A stretch of DNA of 64,000 nucleotides from an uncultured Porphyromonadaceae bacterium (GCA_947575235.1 CANPMT010000001.1:1-64000); one strand, 5' to 3'; positions 52,617-61,812 are shown, counted from the stretch's first letter. Made by a program: numbers and translations. Notes: generated by a model not told the origin, from the sequence alone.

Positions 52617-54185
52617 TCAGTCACGTTTGTAACTGAGGTCGATCACAGGTTCCACACCCGAGAACCGGCGCATGCACTGGCCGGTGGGGGCACCCTGATA
52701 GGTGGGGTCGGATATGAAGTATTTATCCGTCTCCTTGGTGTAGTGTTCGTTACCACCCCACACCTTCTCTGCCTTGATGGCTGTGGCCTCATGCCAGGGA
52801 TAGGCTATGAGATCGGCCTCAAGTCCGAGCGCGTTCCAGAGGAGATAACTGTAAAACACGGCCCTGTCCTCACAGTCACACTTCGGATAGAAGAGACTCT
52901 CCTCAAAGAAGTATGGTTTCTCGAAGCCGTGGAAATCCTCGTCGGTCGAATAGGTGAATCCGAACTGTATCATGGCCAACAGCTTGTCGGCAGCCTGAAG
53001 CGGATCCATATCGCCGAGCTGTTCCTTCACCTGGCGCACCACATCCTGGCGCATCTCCGGAAGTATGCAGGAATCGGCAAACCCGCCGGTGTTCATCTGC
53101 GGATAACGGTAGAGCATCGGAATCACATTCTGGTTCATCTCACCCTCCAGGCGGAGGTCGCCGTAGGCGAATGAATAGTAGTAGGGATTGTAGGGGAGTT
53201 TCACCCCGTTCATCCTCAGTTTCATCGCTTTACCGGTCTCGCCATCCGAGGGGAGGTCGGGGGTCATGAGCCCCATCCTTTTGGTTGCCTCTCTGCCGGG
53301 TGTCGAGAATACGTAGTAGGGCTGCTCCAGACGCAGAGCCGAACGTCCGAACACCTGCTCCTCGAATGGTATGAGCATATAGGGAAGAAGGTTGTTATCC
53401 ATAGCCAACCTCACCCCGAAACCCATATGTGTGAGCAGATAATGCGTGAGCGACATCTTGGAGGCGTCGTTGGCATGGGGGAATTTACCGTCGGCATATG
53501 CCATTATCATCTTGAAGATAAGATAATCGCTCAGTCCGGTTACCTCCTGCACACCTTTTATACCCTCGATAAGGGTGTCGGCCACGTTGCTCTCTACAAG
53601 ACTATCCCACTGGCGGGCATAGTCGGAGGTGGAGACGACACTGTCGGCTATCGCGAAACTCACCTTAGGAAGGGCGAATTTCATACCGTAGAAGTTGAAC
53701 ACCTCATCATCTGTGGCCGTAGCGAAACCTCTGCGTGTCACTATATCCCCCTCCGGGCCCGGTTCAGCTGAAGCTTCCTCCTCAGCCGGAGCGGCGTTGT
53801 AGAGGTTACCTGCCCTTCTCATCCATGAGAGATAGGCCGGATCGATTTTCGGAGCCATCTCCTGCAGGTCGGCTTTCCTGAAGCCGAAGTCGAGCATAAG
53901 CTGTTTCCTCTGGTCGTCGGCCTCCTCTGTCTCAAGAAAGTCGGCTACAGGCATCTCCGAGGGTTTCGGCTCCGTGAATTTGCTCATGGCCTCAAGACTC
54001 TCATACTCATGCCAGGTGCCGTCAAGGAAATCGGAATAATGCTCGAGTATGCGGCTCTTGAAACTGTTGAAGTCGTCAAACAGTCCCTTGCGGAACTCCT
54101 CGAACCCTTTGGGAGGTGCGGCATAGACCGGAGTCATGGCACACAACACCATGGCTCCGGCACAAAGCTTTGCAAATCTCATCAA
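52617..54185 (-). CDS. Exported transglutaminase-like protein (paralog 2)
   Basis: 522 aa with a signal peptide (to about 22). The N-terminal GFEEFRKGLFDDFNSF motif followed by DGTWHEYE is shared with paralog 1, but the linker is shorter. Catalytic set: Cys438 in CDCEDRA (Cys436 also near), His465 in PWHEAT, Asp493 in ISDPTY. Long C-terminal blocks align with paralog 1 (VVRQVKEQLG, DFHGFEKPYF), so one arose by duplication. It overlaps the upstream gene by 4 nt. Confidence 0.78.
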   Translation of the reverse strand: MMRFAKLCAGAMVLCAMTPVYAAPPKGFEEFRKGLFDDFNSFKSRILEHYSDFLDGTWHEYESLEAMSKFTEPKPSEMPVADFLETEEADDQRKQLMLDFGFRKADLQEMAPKIDPAYLSWMRRAGNLYNAAPAEEEASAEPGPEGDIVTRRGFATATDDEVFNFYGMKFALPKVSFAIADSVVSTSDYARQWDSLVESNVADTLIEGIKGVQEVTGLSDYLIFKMIMAYADGKFPHANDASKMSLTHYLLTHMGFGVRLAMDNNLLPYMLIPFEEQVFGRSALRLEQPYYVFSTPGREATKRMGLMTPDLPSDGETGKAMKLRMNGVKLPYNPYYYSFAYGDLRLEGEMNQNVIPMLYRYPQMNTGGFADSCILPEMRQDVVRQVKEQLGDMDPLQAADKLLAMIQFGFTYSTDEDFHGFEKPYFFEESLFYPKCDCEDRAVFYSYLLWNALGLEADLIAYPWHEATAIKAEKVWGGNEHYTKETDKYFISDPTYQGAPTGQCMRRFSGVEPVIDLSYKRD

Positions 54186-54817
54186 TCGGCTATTTTGTCA
54201 TTGGCATATTCACGCACCTTGTCGGCATATTCGCGGGCCAGCTCGCTGTCTTTGATGGCTGCCTCTATGGCTTTCTGACGCGCTGTGCGTGCCTTATCCT
54301 CATTCACGATGTAGAATGCCTGCACCTCATAAGTGCCGTCAGCATTCTCCTTGATGATTGAATAGCTCGGTATGAGCACATTCTTTACTGTCTGCTCAAC
54401 GAGGCGCTCGTAGGCTGCGTAGAATTTCTCATACTCCCCCTCGGCGGTGGCGTCGGAGCCATCGCCAAACGAATCGCTTACCACACGTCCCTTGACAGTG
54501 CTGTTGGCCTTCTGGGCATACTTGAGAGTTGCGTTGTTGAGAGCCATCTGCTCGCCGAGGTTCTTCGATTTTGTACGGGTTGATATGCCGTCAAACACCA
54601 GACCGTTATCCCCGAGCTCATTGAGGGTGGCGTAGTGTTTGTTGAGCGCCACCTCCATCGTGCGGCTTCCCATGATTTCGAATCCCTTCTTCTTGTATTC
54701 CTTCATCTTCTCCTTCACCTCTTTCTTCTGGGCTTTCTCGATAGCCTTGTTGTAATTCTGTGCGTAGACCGGCGCAAGGAAACAGAACGCCAGCAGAATT
54801 GTCAAAATCTTCTTCAT
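54182..54817 (-). CDS. Exported LPP20-like protein
   Basis: 211 aa with a signal peptide (VYA-Q at about 19). Charged helices (KAIEKAQKKEVKEKMKEYKK), then a central alpha/beta part resembling LPP20-type envelope proteins (GEQMALNNATLKYAQKANST) and a helical C-terminus. No lipobox. It is coupled to paralog 2 by an ATGA overlap and may be a scaffold or adaptor. Confidence 0.6.
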   Translation of the reverse strand: MKKILTILLAFCFLAPVYAQNYNKAIEKAQKKEVKEKMKEYKKKGFEIMGSRTMEVALNKHYATLNELGDNGLVFDGISTRTKSKNLGEQMALNNATLKYAQKANSTVKGRVVSDSFGDGSDATAEGEYEKFYAAYERLVEQTVKNVLIPSYSIIKENADGTYEVQAFYIVNEDKARTARQKAIEAAIKDSELAREYADKVREYANDKIAD

Positions 54818-54900
54818 GATAGTGTAATTTATGTGTAAAATTTATTATGTAATATTATATTATGAGATTTAAGAAACAAGTCTCAAAACTTCATTATCTC

Positions 54901-56763
54901 TCAGAACTTCATTGTCTGCCACTCCTCGTTGAGGCTGTCGCTCCATTTGAGAGTAGGCTGCTGCGGCTTCTTGTTCACAAGAATCGACTGTTGCGACACA
55001 TTGTCGCGCACATATTCAGCCAACTCCCCTATTGTGACGTCGCCGGCAGTCTCATTCAGCTTCTTAAGCAGATAATAGGAGAAGAGTCCATGGTTTTTCT
55101 CGGCATAGGGATATGCAGTCTGGTCGCCCGAGGCGGCTGAGAACACAATCAGGTTTCCTGAAGCAGGCACCTCCTTCGGTTTGAGTTTCACACCGCGTGC
55201 GCTCGCAAGCATACCGTCGCCTCGGAGCGAGCCGGAGAAACAGGCGTCAAGAAGCGCCACGGTATGATGGGCGTTCAGACTCCCGAGTTCAGCATACAGA
55301 CGGCTCACGGGGTAACAGGTCTCGGTGTTGGAACCCTGCGCATCCACCGGAAGCAGATACGCGCTGCGGTTGCTCTCGTCGGGTATACCATGCCCGGCAT
55401 AATAGAATATCACATCCACGTCACCCTTGAAAGCCTCTGTCACCGCCTTTATATCCTCGATGGCCGCCACCATGTCGCCATAAGTGGCATCATAGTAGGT
55501 GCGCACGTTTGTCTCGGGCAGACCTAAGGTGCGGGTGAAATATTTCTCAAGTATACGGGCGTCATTCTGGGCGTAATCGACATTCGCCACGCGCTGATAG
55601 TTCTCGTTACCGATGATTACGGCAAATGTGCGCTCGCGTTTCTCCACAGCGGCGGGTATCTCGATGTCAATCGCATCGGGTGCGTAGGTTTTCTTCTCCT
55701 TAACCTTAGTCTCGCGGGCAGCCAACTGCGCCTCATACTCCTTGAGCGAGGCAAGCGGCGTGACGAGAAGCATCACCTCATCCATGTCATCCTCCACGTA
55801 AGCGCGGGGAGAGGAATAGGTCTTGTCGCCGAGTGTGAATGTGCAGCTCAGCACACCTACAGTGTCGTCGATGATACCATAGGTGGGTGTCACCTCAACA
55901 TTCTTCCAGTTACTGGCGAATTCCTCCGCCTCCTCCTGGGGCACGGCTGCGTAAAGCGTGCCCATATCACCTGCATACATCGGGAACAGACCGTTATCAG
56001 CGTCATATTCCTCCAGTGTACCCTTCACGAAATAGGGTGCGAATGTGCGGAGAAATTCAGTACGCGAGGTTGCGACCGCCTCGTCGATCATCTTCTTGCG
56101 GTTCTGTTCGTTGACACGTGATTCCCACTGTGCTACAGTCTCATAGCTTTTGCGTTTCTGCCATTGCTCAATCTCAGTGAGGTAATTGTCGCGTGTGAAC
56201 TGCTTGAAGTTTGCAGTCATGTTGCCCACCTTGTCGATATCTGCGGGGTTCACGTTGGTGAGCTGTGCGTATACCGGAATCTCCTTGCAATTATATATTG
56301 CGTCGAGCACGACATACTGGGGATACATCATTGTTGTGCCGCGCAGACGCTTGAGCTGCTTGCACCCTTTGAATATACCATGTTCGCCGAATCCGTAGCT
56401 GCCGTCCGACACTTTCGACACAGCCTTGTCAGGCATGATGGCGCTTTCGAGAGCTGAACAGTTCCAGAACGCCTCGGCACCGATATAATTGACAGTCTTA
56501 GGAATAACTATTGAACGCAGATTCTTGCAACGCTCGAAACCCTTCTCCTCGATCTGGGTCACCGGATAGAATCGTCCGTTGATCGACACGCGTTCCGGAA
56601 TCTCCACATTCACCAGTTCCTTACTTTTGGCAGCGCGGCACTTCGCCTCGTTCTGCCCCTTGATGAGTTCATACCTGATATTGTCGATCACAACATCAGC
56701 CGCCAGGCACCATGCCCAGCTGAAAACACAACCCAATATTACTACTAATCTCTTCATAATCAA
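54901..56763 (-). CDS. Exported LRR-caspase-like protease
   Basis: 620 aa. Signal peptide to about 22, BspA-type leucine-rich repeats about 45-145 (GFERCKNLRSIVIPKTVNYI, AEAFWNCSALESAIMP), the shared middle domain about 195-345, and a caspase-like domain about 378-605 with His458 (FYYAGHG) and Cys508 (DACFSG). Its caspase domain is clearly related to that of the TPR protein (ENYxxVxxVxxAxxDxxI, EKNHGLFxYYLLKKL). The repeats may recognise a surface ligand. An alternative start at 56,757 is possible. Confidence 0.88.
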   Translation of the reverse strand: MIMKRLVVILGCVFSWAWCLAADVVIDNIRYELIKGQNEAKCRAAKSKELVNVEIPERVSINGRFYPVTQIEEKGFERCKNLRSIVIPKTVNYIGAEAFWNCSALESAIMPDKAVSKVSDGSYGFGEHGIFKGCKQLKRLRGTTMMYPQYVVLDAIYNCKEIPVYAQLTNVNPADIDKVGNMTANFKQFTRDNYLTEIEQWQKRKSYETVAQWESRVNEQNRKKMIDEAVATSRTEFLRTFAPYFVKGTLEEYDADNGLFPMYAGDMGTLYAAVPQEEAEEFASNWKNVEVTPTYGIIDDTVGVLSCTFTLGDKTYSSPRAYVEDDMDEVMLLVTPLASLKEYEAQLAARETKVKEKKTYAPDAIDIEIPAAVEKRERTFAVIIGNENYQRVANVDYAQNDARILEKYFTRTLGLPETNVRTYYDATYGDMVAAIEDIKAVTEAFKGDVDVIFYYAGHGIPDESNRSAYLLPVDAQGSNTETCYPVSRLYAELGSLNAHHTVALLDACFSGSLRGDGMLASARGVKLKPKEVPASGNLIVFSAASGDQTAYPYAEKNHGLFSYYLLKKLNETAGDVTIGELAEYVRDNVSQQSILVNKKPQQPTLKWSDSLNEEWQTMKF

Positions 56764-56822
56764 TTATTCATCAACACTATTATACATCACAACAGTGAGT
56801 TTTTCCAAGCAACGGAGCCTTG

Positions 56823-57563
56823 TTATTGCTTATCTAAGTTTTCGAATACCCAACTTGCCCACCAATGATCTTTATAATACACCAATGATTCTCCATATGA
56901 CATTCCTCCTACATTTATATATCCTGTCAAATCATAGGTAACATTATTGTGTTTATATGAGCTTACAGCCTGAATCGGATATGAATCTCCTGCATGAATA
57001 TTCATATCCACCGGTATGGTATAATCATAAGTTGAGTTTGATTTTGTAAGCCTTATACTTTCACCACCGGGTAATGTGAAATCAGCTCCCTCTTCATCCT
57101 CATTCGGGAAATATTCTATCCGCAAGATCGTTCCCGGATAGACAACCATTATGTCAAAATACTTTCTTAAAGAACCGGTGCTTAATTTCTCAGTTCTCCA
57201 TACCTTTCCATCCACCATCACATAGTTTTCCGGATTGGATGCAATATCCTCCTCAGACCCTATCCCGGTTATGACATCAAATTCCTTTGTGAAACTGTAT
57301 TCTTTACTCTGGTATGAATAATCATATTTTGAAACTGCGTTCAATTTGAGATACCCAGGTTCAACTTTCTCTGAAAACGTGTCTGCATCATAAATTTCCA
57401 AGTCCAAAATGCCGAACGAAAGGTTGGTAACTGTGAAATTCACAGTACCTTGCTCATGAGCAGGAAGATACACATCCTCTGTGTCGTAGCTGCAGCTCTG
57501 CATAAACGACATGAAGCCGACAACCGCAAGAGCGGTTGCAAGCATATTGTAAAATTTCTTCAT
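56823..57563 (-). CDS. Lipoprotein of unknown function
   Basis: 246 aa with a lipobox (FMQS-C, Cys24) and a beta-rich mature part (FTVTNLSFGILDLEIYD). It is more AT-rich than the caspase genes. It lies 59 bp upstream of the LRR-caspase gene and 18 bp downstream of the barrel gene, with no clear terminator between, so it may be the second gene of the same operon. Confidence 0.65.
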   Translation of the reverse strand: MKKFYNMLATALAVVGFMSFMQSCSYDTEDVYLPAHEQGTVNFTVTNLSFGILDLEIYDADTFSEKVEPGYLKLNAVSKYDYSYQSKEYSFTKEFDVITGIGSEEDIASNPENYVMVDGKVWRTEKLSTGSLRKYFDIMVVYPGTILRIEYFPNEDEEGADFTLPGGESIRLTKSNSTYDYTIPVDMNIHAGDSYPIQAVSSYKHNNVTYDLTGYINVGGMSYGESLVYYKDHWWASWVFENLDKQ

Positions 57564-57581
57564 AATAGACTGATTTTAAGA

Positions 57582-58307
57582 TTAGAAATCAAAGCTCAGC
57601 GAGAGCATGAACGCTCCGTCCGTAACTTTACGCACATCATACTCTTGAACCGTCATATCATCATATCCCCCACCGACCGTGTTATATGAATATTGAGCCT
57701 CTATTTTTTTCCTGACAAAAGGATTGTAACATATACCTAAGTTAAAACCACTTTTTCTCCCCATTCGAAAACGGGCACCTATCGTCGGCATAAAATATAC
57801 TCCGTTTTCAGGTTTTGCATAAGTATCCAGATATCCTCCTTCATTATAAGAGTAACCGGTTCCGCCTGATTCATCAATATTCACACCAATCTGGTATCCT
57901 ATCTTCAAATCAACAAACGGTGTAATTTTCTTGCGTATATCCAAATCCCATCTTATATCTACATACATAGGGATATTGATTGAATAAAAAGCTATCGTAT
58001 GGTCCACATAACTATCTGAAGGATTATAGTAATATGAACTATCATAACTCTTTCCTCCGGTTAACACAGAGTATGCACCTACTCCCACACCAGCATAAAG
58101 GTATGGAAATATCTGACACCCATGTGTAGTGTTTAATCCAAAAGCATATTCTGCTTTGATATCTGTCACCTTTAAGCTTCCGGCATACACGTTGGTCTTG
58201 CCGCCCGTTCCGACGCCTCCCATTATATCGAAGAAGCCACGGTAGCTGACAGCTGAAGCCGTTAGAGCTGCAATGCCGAATATGCCTGCAATTGCTAATC
58301 TTTTCAT
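57582..58307 (-). CDS. Outer-membrane beta-barrel protein
   Basis: 241 aa with a signal peptide and alternating amphipathic strands ending in an aromatic residue (AFMLSLSFDF), the usual outer-membrane barrel terminus. It resembles small 8-10-strand barrels (Gly/Tyr rich, YLYAGVGVGAYSVLTGG). It is the first gene after the operon promoter and could be a surface anchor or channel for the downstream proteins. Confidence 0.75.
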   Translation of the reverse strand: MKRLAIAGIFGIAALTASAVSYRGFFDIMGGVGTGGKTNVYAGSLKVTDIKAEYAFGLNTTHGCQIFPYLYAGVGVGAYSVLTGGKSYDSSYYYNPSDSYVDHTIAFYSINIPMYVDIRWDLDIRKKITPFVDLKIGYQIGVNIDESGGTGYSYNEGGYLDTYAKPENGVYFMPTIGARFRMGRKSGFNLGICYNPFVRKKIEAQYSYNTVGGGYDDMTVQEYDVRKVTDGAFMLSLSFDF

Positions 58308-58420
58308 GTAGGTTAGTTTTGATGATTCTAACTATGTTTACTTCCCTCACACGCACAAATCCACACTTCAGCACGCGTGAGCCAAAAGTTCCATTATGTG
58401 TAAAAAATGGCTTTCTGCGC

Positions 58421-58452
58421 CAAAGTTATACAAAAATTAGCTTACCTCCAAA
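58421..58452 (-). promoter_or_regulatory. Promoter of the caspase/transglutaminase operon
   Basis: On the minus strand: TTTG 58,452-58,449, exactly 20 nt, TAACTTTG 58,428-58,421. Predicted start near 58,414, giving a ~107-nt leader before ATG 58,307. No comparably good promoter was noticed inside the operon. Confidence 0.7.
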
Positions 58453-58565
58453 AAAATCTTAAAAAATCCCCGAAATCCAATCCGTAATCCATACCTTTTT
58501 ATCGACTCAGACACTATTATCTCCTTCTCAGTTCGTGAGAAACATTCAAAGGCAATAAAGCCTCC

Positions 58566-58772
58566 TCATTGGTTCTCTCTTAGCTCCGCTATCAATTCTT
58601 CAAGGACATAATCATCGCTCATTAGTTGCAGACCATATTTCGGGTCGGTCATTTGTTCATATACCTTTGTGCTGTAATATATGTCAAGAGCTCGTTCAGG
58701 CGATATATTTAGGGTGTCAGCCAAGAGCATTATTATTCGGCTTTGTTTACGCCATAATACACTATCTCTCAT
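58566..58772 (-). CDS. DUF3791-like protein
   Basis: 68 aa, helical, with the pattern IIMLLADTLNISPERALDIY ... YGLQLMSDDYVLEELIAEL found in DUF3791-type proteins of gut Bacteroidales. These often occur as small gene clusters with DUF3990 partners, for which a toxin-antitoxin role has been suggested. No DUF3990 gene is in the window. It lies 63 bp after the second DUF3791 gene. Confidence 0.65.
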   Translation of the reverse strand: MRDSVLWRKQSRIIMLLADTLNISPERALDIYYSTKVYEQMTDPKYGLQLMSDDYVLEELIAELRENQ

Positions 58773-58835
58773 ACTTTATAATCCTTTATTCCGGTGCAAG
58801 CACCGAAGAGGTGTATGAACCGTGATAGAGTCTTC

Positions 58836-59066
58836 TCATAATCCAGCCTCCCAATTTAGAAGTGTTTCACTAATATCGTCGGCAACCCAATCAAGGCTTT
58901 GCGTATGAAGTTCCTCATACCTTTTTATCAGCCTGTTTTGGATTAATCCTTGCTTGCTCAATCTGTCATGCATCTCTTTGCCGGAGATTCCAAGCTTACG
59001 TGCTCCGTTCTCAATCGCCATGACAGCGAAATGTATCCGGCGATATTTATCATTGTTTGTAGTCAT
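58836..59066 (-). CDS. DUF3791 protein
   Basis: 76 aa with the family pattern FAVMAIENGARKLGISGKEM ... IKRYEELHTQSLDWVADDI. It is the upstream member of a pair. Function unknown; toxin-antitoxin association is known for the family, not shown here. Confidence 0.7.
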   Translation of the reverse strand: MTTNNDKYRRIHFAVMAIENGARKLGISGKEMHDRLSKQGLIQNRLIKRYEELHTQSLDWVADDISETLLNWEAGL

Positions 59067-59169
59067 GTCAGTAGTGCTCTTGTATGTTTAACATTCATTG
59101 CTGTTTGCCCTCAGTGGTGATTGTATAAATCCTGACAAATATTTCAATTGAATTAGGACAATATTCCCT

Positions 59170-59226
59170 TGAATACTCACTCGGTTGAATACTCAATCAG
59201 CTGAATACTCAATCGGTATTCAGCTG
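59170..59226. repeat. Short GAATACTCA repeats and hairpin at the GH3 stop
   Basis: Three near-copies of GAATACTCA(A/C)TCGGTT-like units occur in 59,170-59,215. CAGCTGAATAC (59,198-59,208) and GTATTCAGCTG (59,216-59,226) form a perfect 11-bp stem that includes the GH3 stop codon in its loop. No T-run is seen in the direction of GH3 transcription. Confidence 0.7.
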
Positions 59227-60735
59227 AAGCAACGTGTCGAGGATATGGCGGTTGTTGCTCAGACGGGGCACTTTCCTCTGGCCGCCCAGCTTATGGCTAC
59301 CCGCTTTGCGTAGCCAGTCATCAAACAGTCCGTCGCGGGCCGAGATCACCTCCGGCACATCCAGGAATATCGAATGACTCCGCTTCGCATCGTAATCGGA
59401 ATTGAGCTTGCGCAACTCCTCATCGAGCGCTACTGCAAAATCTCCAAGATTCTCCGGAGCCTTATCCCATTCCACAAGCCATTGATGCCTACCCTTCCGT
59501 CCACGGGCTGCAAACTGCGGCCCGGCTGTGTAATTCTTTATCGATGCTCCCGTACGGTCGCAGGCCGCCGCTATACCGCGCTCGGCATTATCCTCCATCA
59601 ATTCCTCGCCAAAGGCGTTGATGAAGCTGCGCGTGCGCCCGGCTATCGTTATCTTTACCGGAGCTGTCGAAGTAACTCGCACCGTATCACCCAGACGGTA
59701 TCTCCACAGTCCGTTGCTGGCGGTGATCAGAAGCTCATACACCTCACCCTCGGTTATCTCCCATAAACGCCGCGGACGCTTATCTTCACCCTCCACGGGG
59801 ATGAACTCATAAAAGACATCCTTGTCTATGATCAGAAGCATCGAGTGGTCGGCAAAATCATTCTGCACGGCGAAGAACCCCTCTGAAGCATTATACGTCT
59901 CAAGGAAGTGCATCTTATCCGGGTCGGTTAGACGGCGGTATTCGTCGCGGTAGGGCTCGAACGATATCCCACCATGGAAAAACACCTCCAGATTGGGCCA
60001 TACATCGCTTATCCTCTCGGCTCCCTTTGCCTCGATTATGCGCCTGATTACTGTAAGAAACCATGAGGGAACCCCGGAGATGTTGGTGACATCGGCATCT
60101 TTGGCGGCCGCCACAAGAGCCGGCAGCTTCACCTCCCAGTCTGACATCAGGGCGGTTCTTTTATCGGGAATCCGCACAAAATTGGCCAACGGATTTATCC
60201 GGCGTATCAGGGTGGCGGAAAGATCGCCTATATGTACCCCGGGCACGTCTATGCCGAGAGTGTTGGCAAACGACCCTCCGAGTATGAAACCTTTTCCGGC
60301 GAATATACGGCTCTCAGGCACTAACCGCAGATAATGGGCTACAGTGTCGGCTCCTCCACGGTAATGATTACCCTCAAGAGAGTCATGGGTGACGGGGATG
60401 AACTTTGACTTCCCGCCGGAGGTGCCCGATGACTGGGCGAAGTCGCGGCAACGACCCCGCCAGAGAACATCTTTCTCCCCCTTGATCATGCGCATCACGT
60501 CGCCGCGTACATCCTCATACCCTACCATGGGCACCCGGCGCACGTATTCATCTACTCCCCCGCGCGACGAAGCCATCTCCGCGAAGCCGTAACGTCGCCC
60601 ATACTCAGTATGCGCGGCCCTGCGCAGAAGCGACTCAAGCACCCCGCGCTGTATATCTTCCGACGCTCTGTCCCAGACATCGGTTCGTTTTGCCAGTTTT
60701 ACAAATCCCGGACGGAATAATGGTGTATAGTTCAT
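59209..60735 (-). CDS. GH3-family acyl-adenylating protein
   Basis: 508 aa, typical of bacterial GH3 proteins. The ATP-binding motif FAQSSGTSGGKSKFIPVT is at about 99-116, with EGFFAVQNDF and YRLGDTVRVT further on. GH3 enzymes adenylate carboxylic acids and join them to amines; the bacterial substrate is unknown. It is divergent from the MATE gene and co-directional with the phospholipase gene upstream (51 bp apart), so co-transcription is possible. Confidence 0.88.
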   Translation of the reverse strand: MNYTPLFRPGFVKLAKRTDVWDRASEDIQRGVLESLLRRAAHTEYGRRYGFAEMASSRGGVDEYVRRVPMVGYEDVRGDVMRMIKGEKDVLWRGRCRDFAQSSGTSGGKSKFIPVTHDSLEGNHYRGGADTVAHYLRLVPESRIFAGKGFILGGSFANTLGIDVPGVHIGDLSATLIRRINPLANFVRIPDKRTALMSDWEVKLPALVAAAKDADVTNISGVPSWFLTVIRRIIEAKGAERISDVWPNLEVFFHGGISFEPYRDEYRRLTDPDKMHFLETYNASEGFFAVQNDFADHSMLLIIDKDVFYEFIPVEGEDKRPRRLWEITEGEVYELLITASNGLWRYRLGDTVRVTSTAPVKITIAGRTRSFINAFGEELMEDNAERGIAAACDRTGASIKNYTAGPQFAARGRKGRHQWLVEWDKAPENLGDFAVALDEELRKLNSDYDAKRSHSIFLDVPEVISARDGLFDDWLRKAGSHKLGGQRKVPRLSNNRHILDTLLQLNTD

Positions 60736-60786
60736 CTCTTGTCAGATATATCAGATATGGTGGATGTTTCCTCTCCCCTCCCCGCG

Positions 60787-61632
60787 TCAGAACTCGGAGA
60801 AGAATTTGGGCTTGAACACTATGCCTACCCGCAAGCGTGAGTGAAACTGCCGGAAGTCTATCAGATTCTCACCGTAACCGTTGTAATACTGGGCATAGAG
60901 GTTGAGGTTCATCTTGTCAGAAACTCGCCAGCTCACCTCCCAGATTGTGTTGAAATTAAACAGATTGCCTGTCCGTTTCACCCAGGTCAGGCCCCACGAC
61001 CATTCCTTGTTGGGGGTGGTCACGACCAGACCGCTCTGGAATATGCCGCAATAACGGAGTATATCCTTGTTGTTCTGGCCGTCGATAATCGGAATCCAGA
61101 ACTTGGCATGCACCATGAGCCATTCGTCGATTATAGTCGACCCGCATATCGACACCCTGTTCCAGCTGCGTGAGTCATCTCCGTCTCTTCCGTTGCTCTC
61201 ATGCTCAAGAAGCAGTGTAAGCTTACCTACGTAACGATCTTTATTGAAAAAGGGTTTGCTCCAGCCTATGCCGGGGTTGAAGTTTATGTCGCGCATAGGC
61301 AGTGAGTTCTGGAATACATTCCAGAAGGTTTTCTGCGTATACATCAGAAAGATATAGGAATTCCAGGGCAGAGTGGCCTCCGTAAGCCGGATGCCGAACG
61401 ATATCTGGAATTTAACATCTGAATTTGTGGCCGTCGGCTTGGCAAAGGGCTGAGTGCCCACGGTGAAGTAATTATCCTTGTAGAGTCCGAAATATGGCCC
61501 GTAGTCAAGCTCCTTCTTCAATGAGTCAACAAACTCTTTCTGATCGGGCATGGGCACTATCTGACCGGCGGCGGTCAAGGAAAGTATAAGGGAGGTCACC
61601 AGCATGGCCAGTGCGGCATGGATACGGTTCAT
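60787..61632 (-). CDS. pldA: Outer-membrane phospholipase A
   Basis: 281 aa with a signal peptide (to about 23). The catalytic signature HESNGRDGDDSRSWNR has His144, Ser146 and Asn158 at the same spacing as E. coli OmpPLA (142/144/156). The rest is amphipathic barrel strands. It hydrolyses phospholipids that reach the outer leaflet and so maintains membrane asymmetry. ATG 61,632 precedes the signal peptide directly. Confidence 0.9.
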   Translation of the reverse strand: MNRIHAALAMLVTSLILSLTAAGQIVPMPDQKEFVDSLKKELDYGPYFGLYKDNYFTVGTQPFAKPTATNSDVKFQISFGIRLTEATLPWNSYIFLMYTQKTFWNVFQNSLPMRDINFNPGIGWSKPFFNKDRYVGKLTLLLEHESNGRDGDDSRSWNRVSICGSTIIDEWLMVHAKFWIPIIDGQNNKDILRYCGIFQSGLVVTTPNKEWSWGLTWVKRTGNLFNFNTIWEVSWRVSDKMNLNLYAQYYNGYGENLIDFRQFHSRLRVGIVFKPKFFSEF

Positions 61633-61812
61633 AATCTCTCGTGTCTTGAATAGAGGTAATGGTGGGAGAGGGTTTGGAGTTGCAAAATTAATAAATAAGT
61701 TCGTAACATCAGCCTCCTACGGTTGTTTTATCTTTTGAGAACCCCTGCAAAGGGGGGGATTGAACATTTTTTTGTAACTTTGCAGCCAAAACACCAATAT
61801 TCCTCTCACGCT

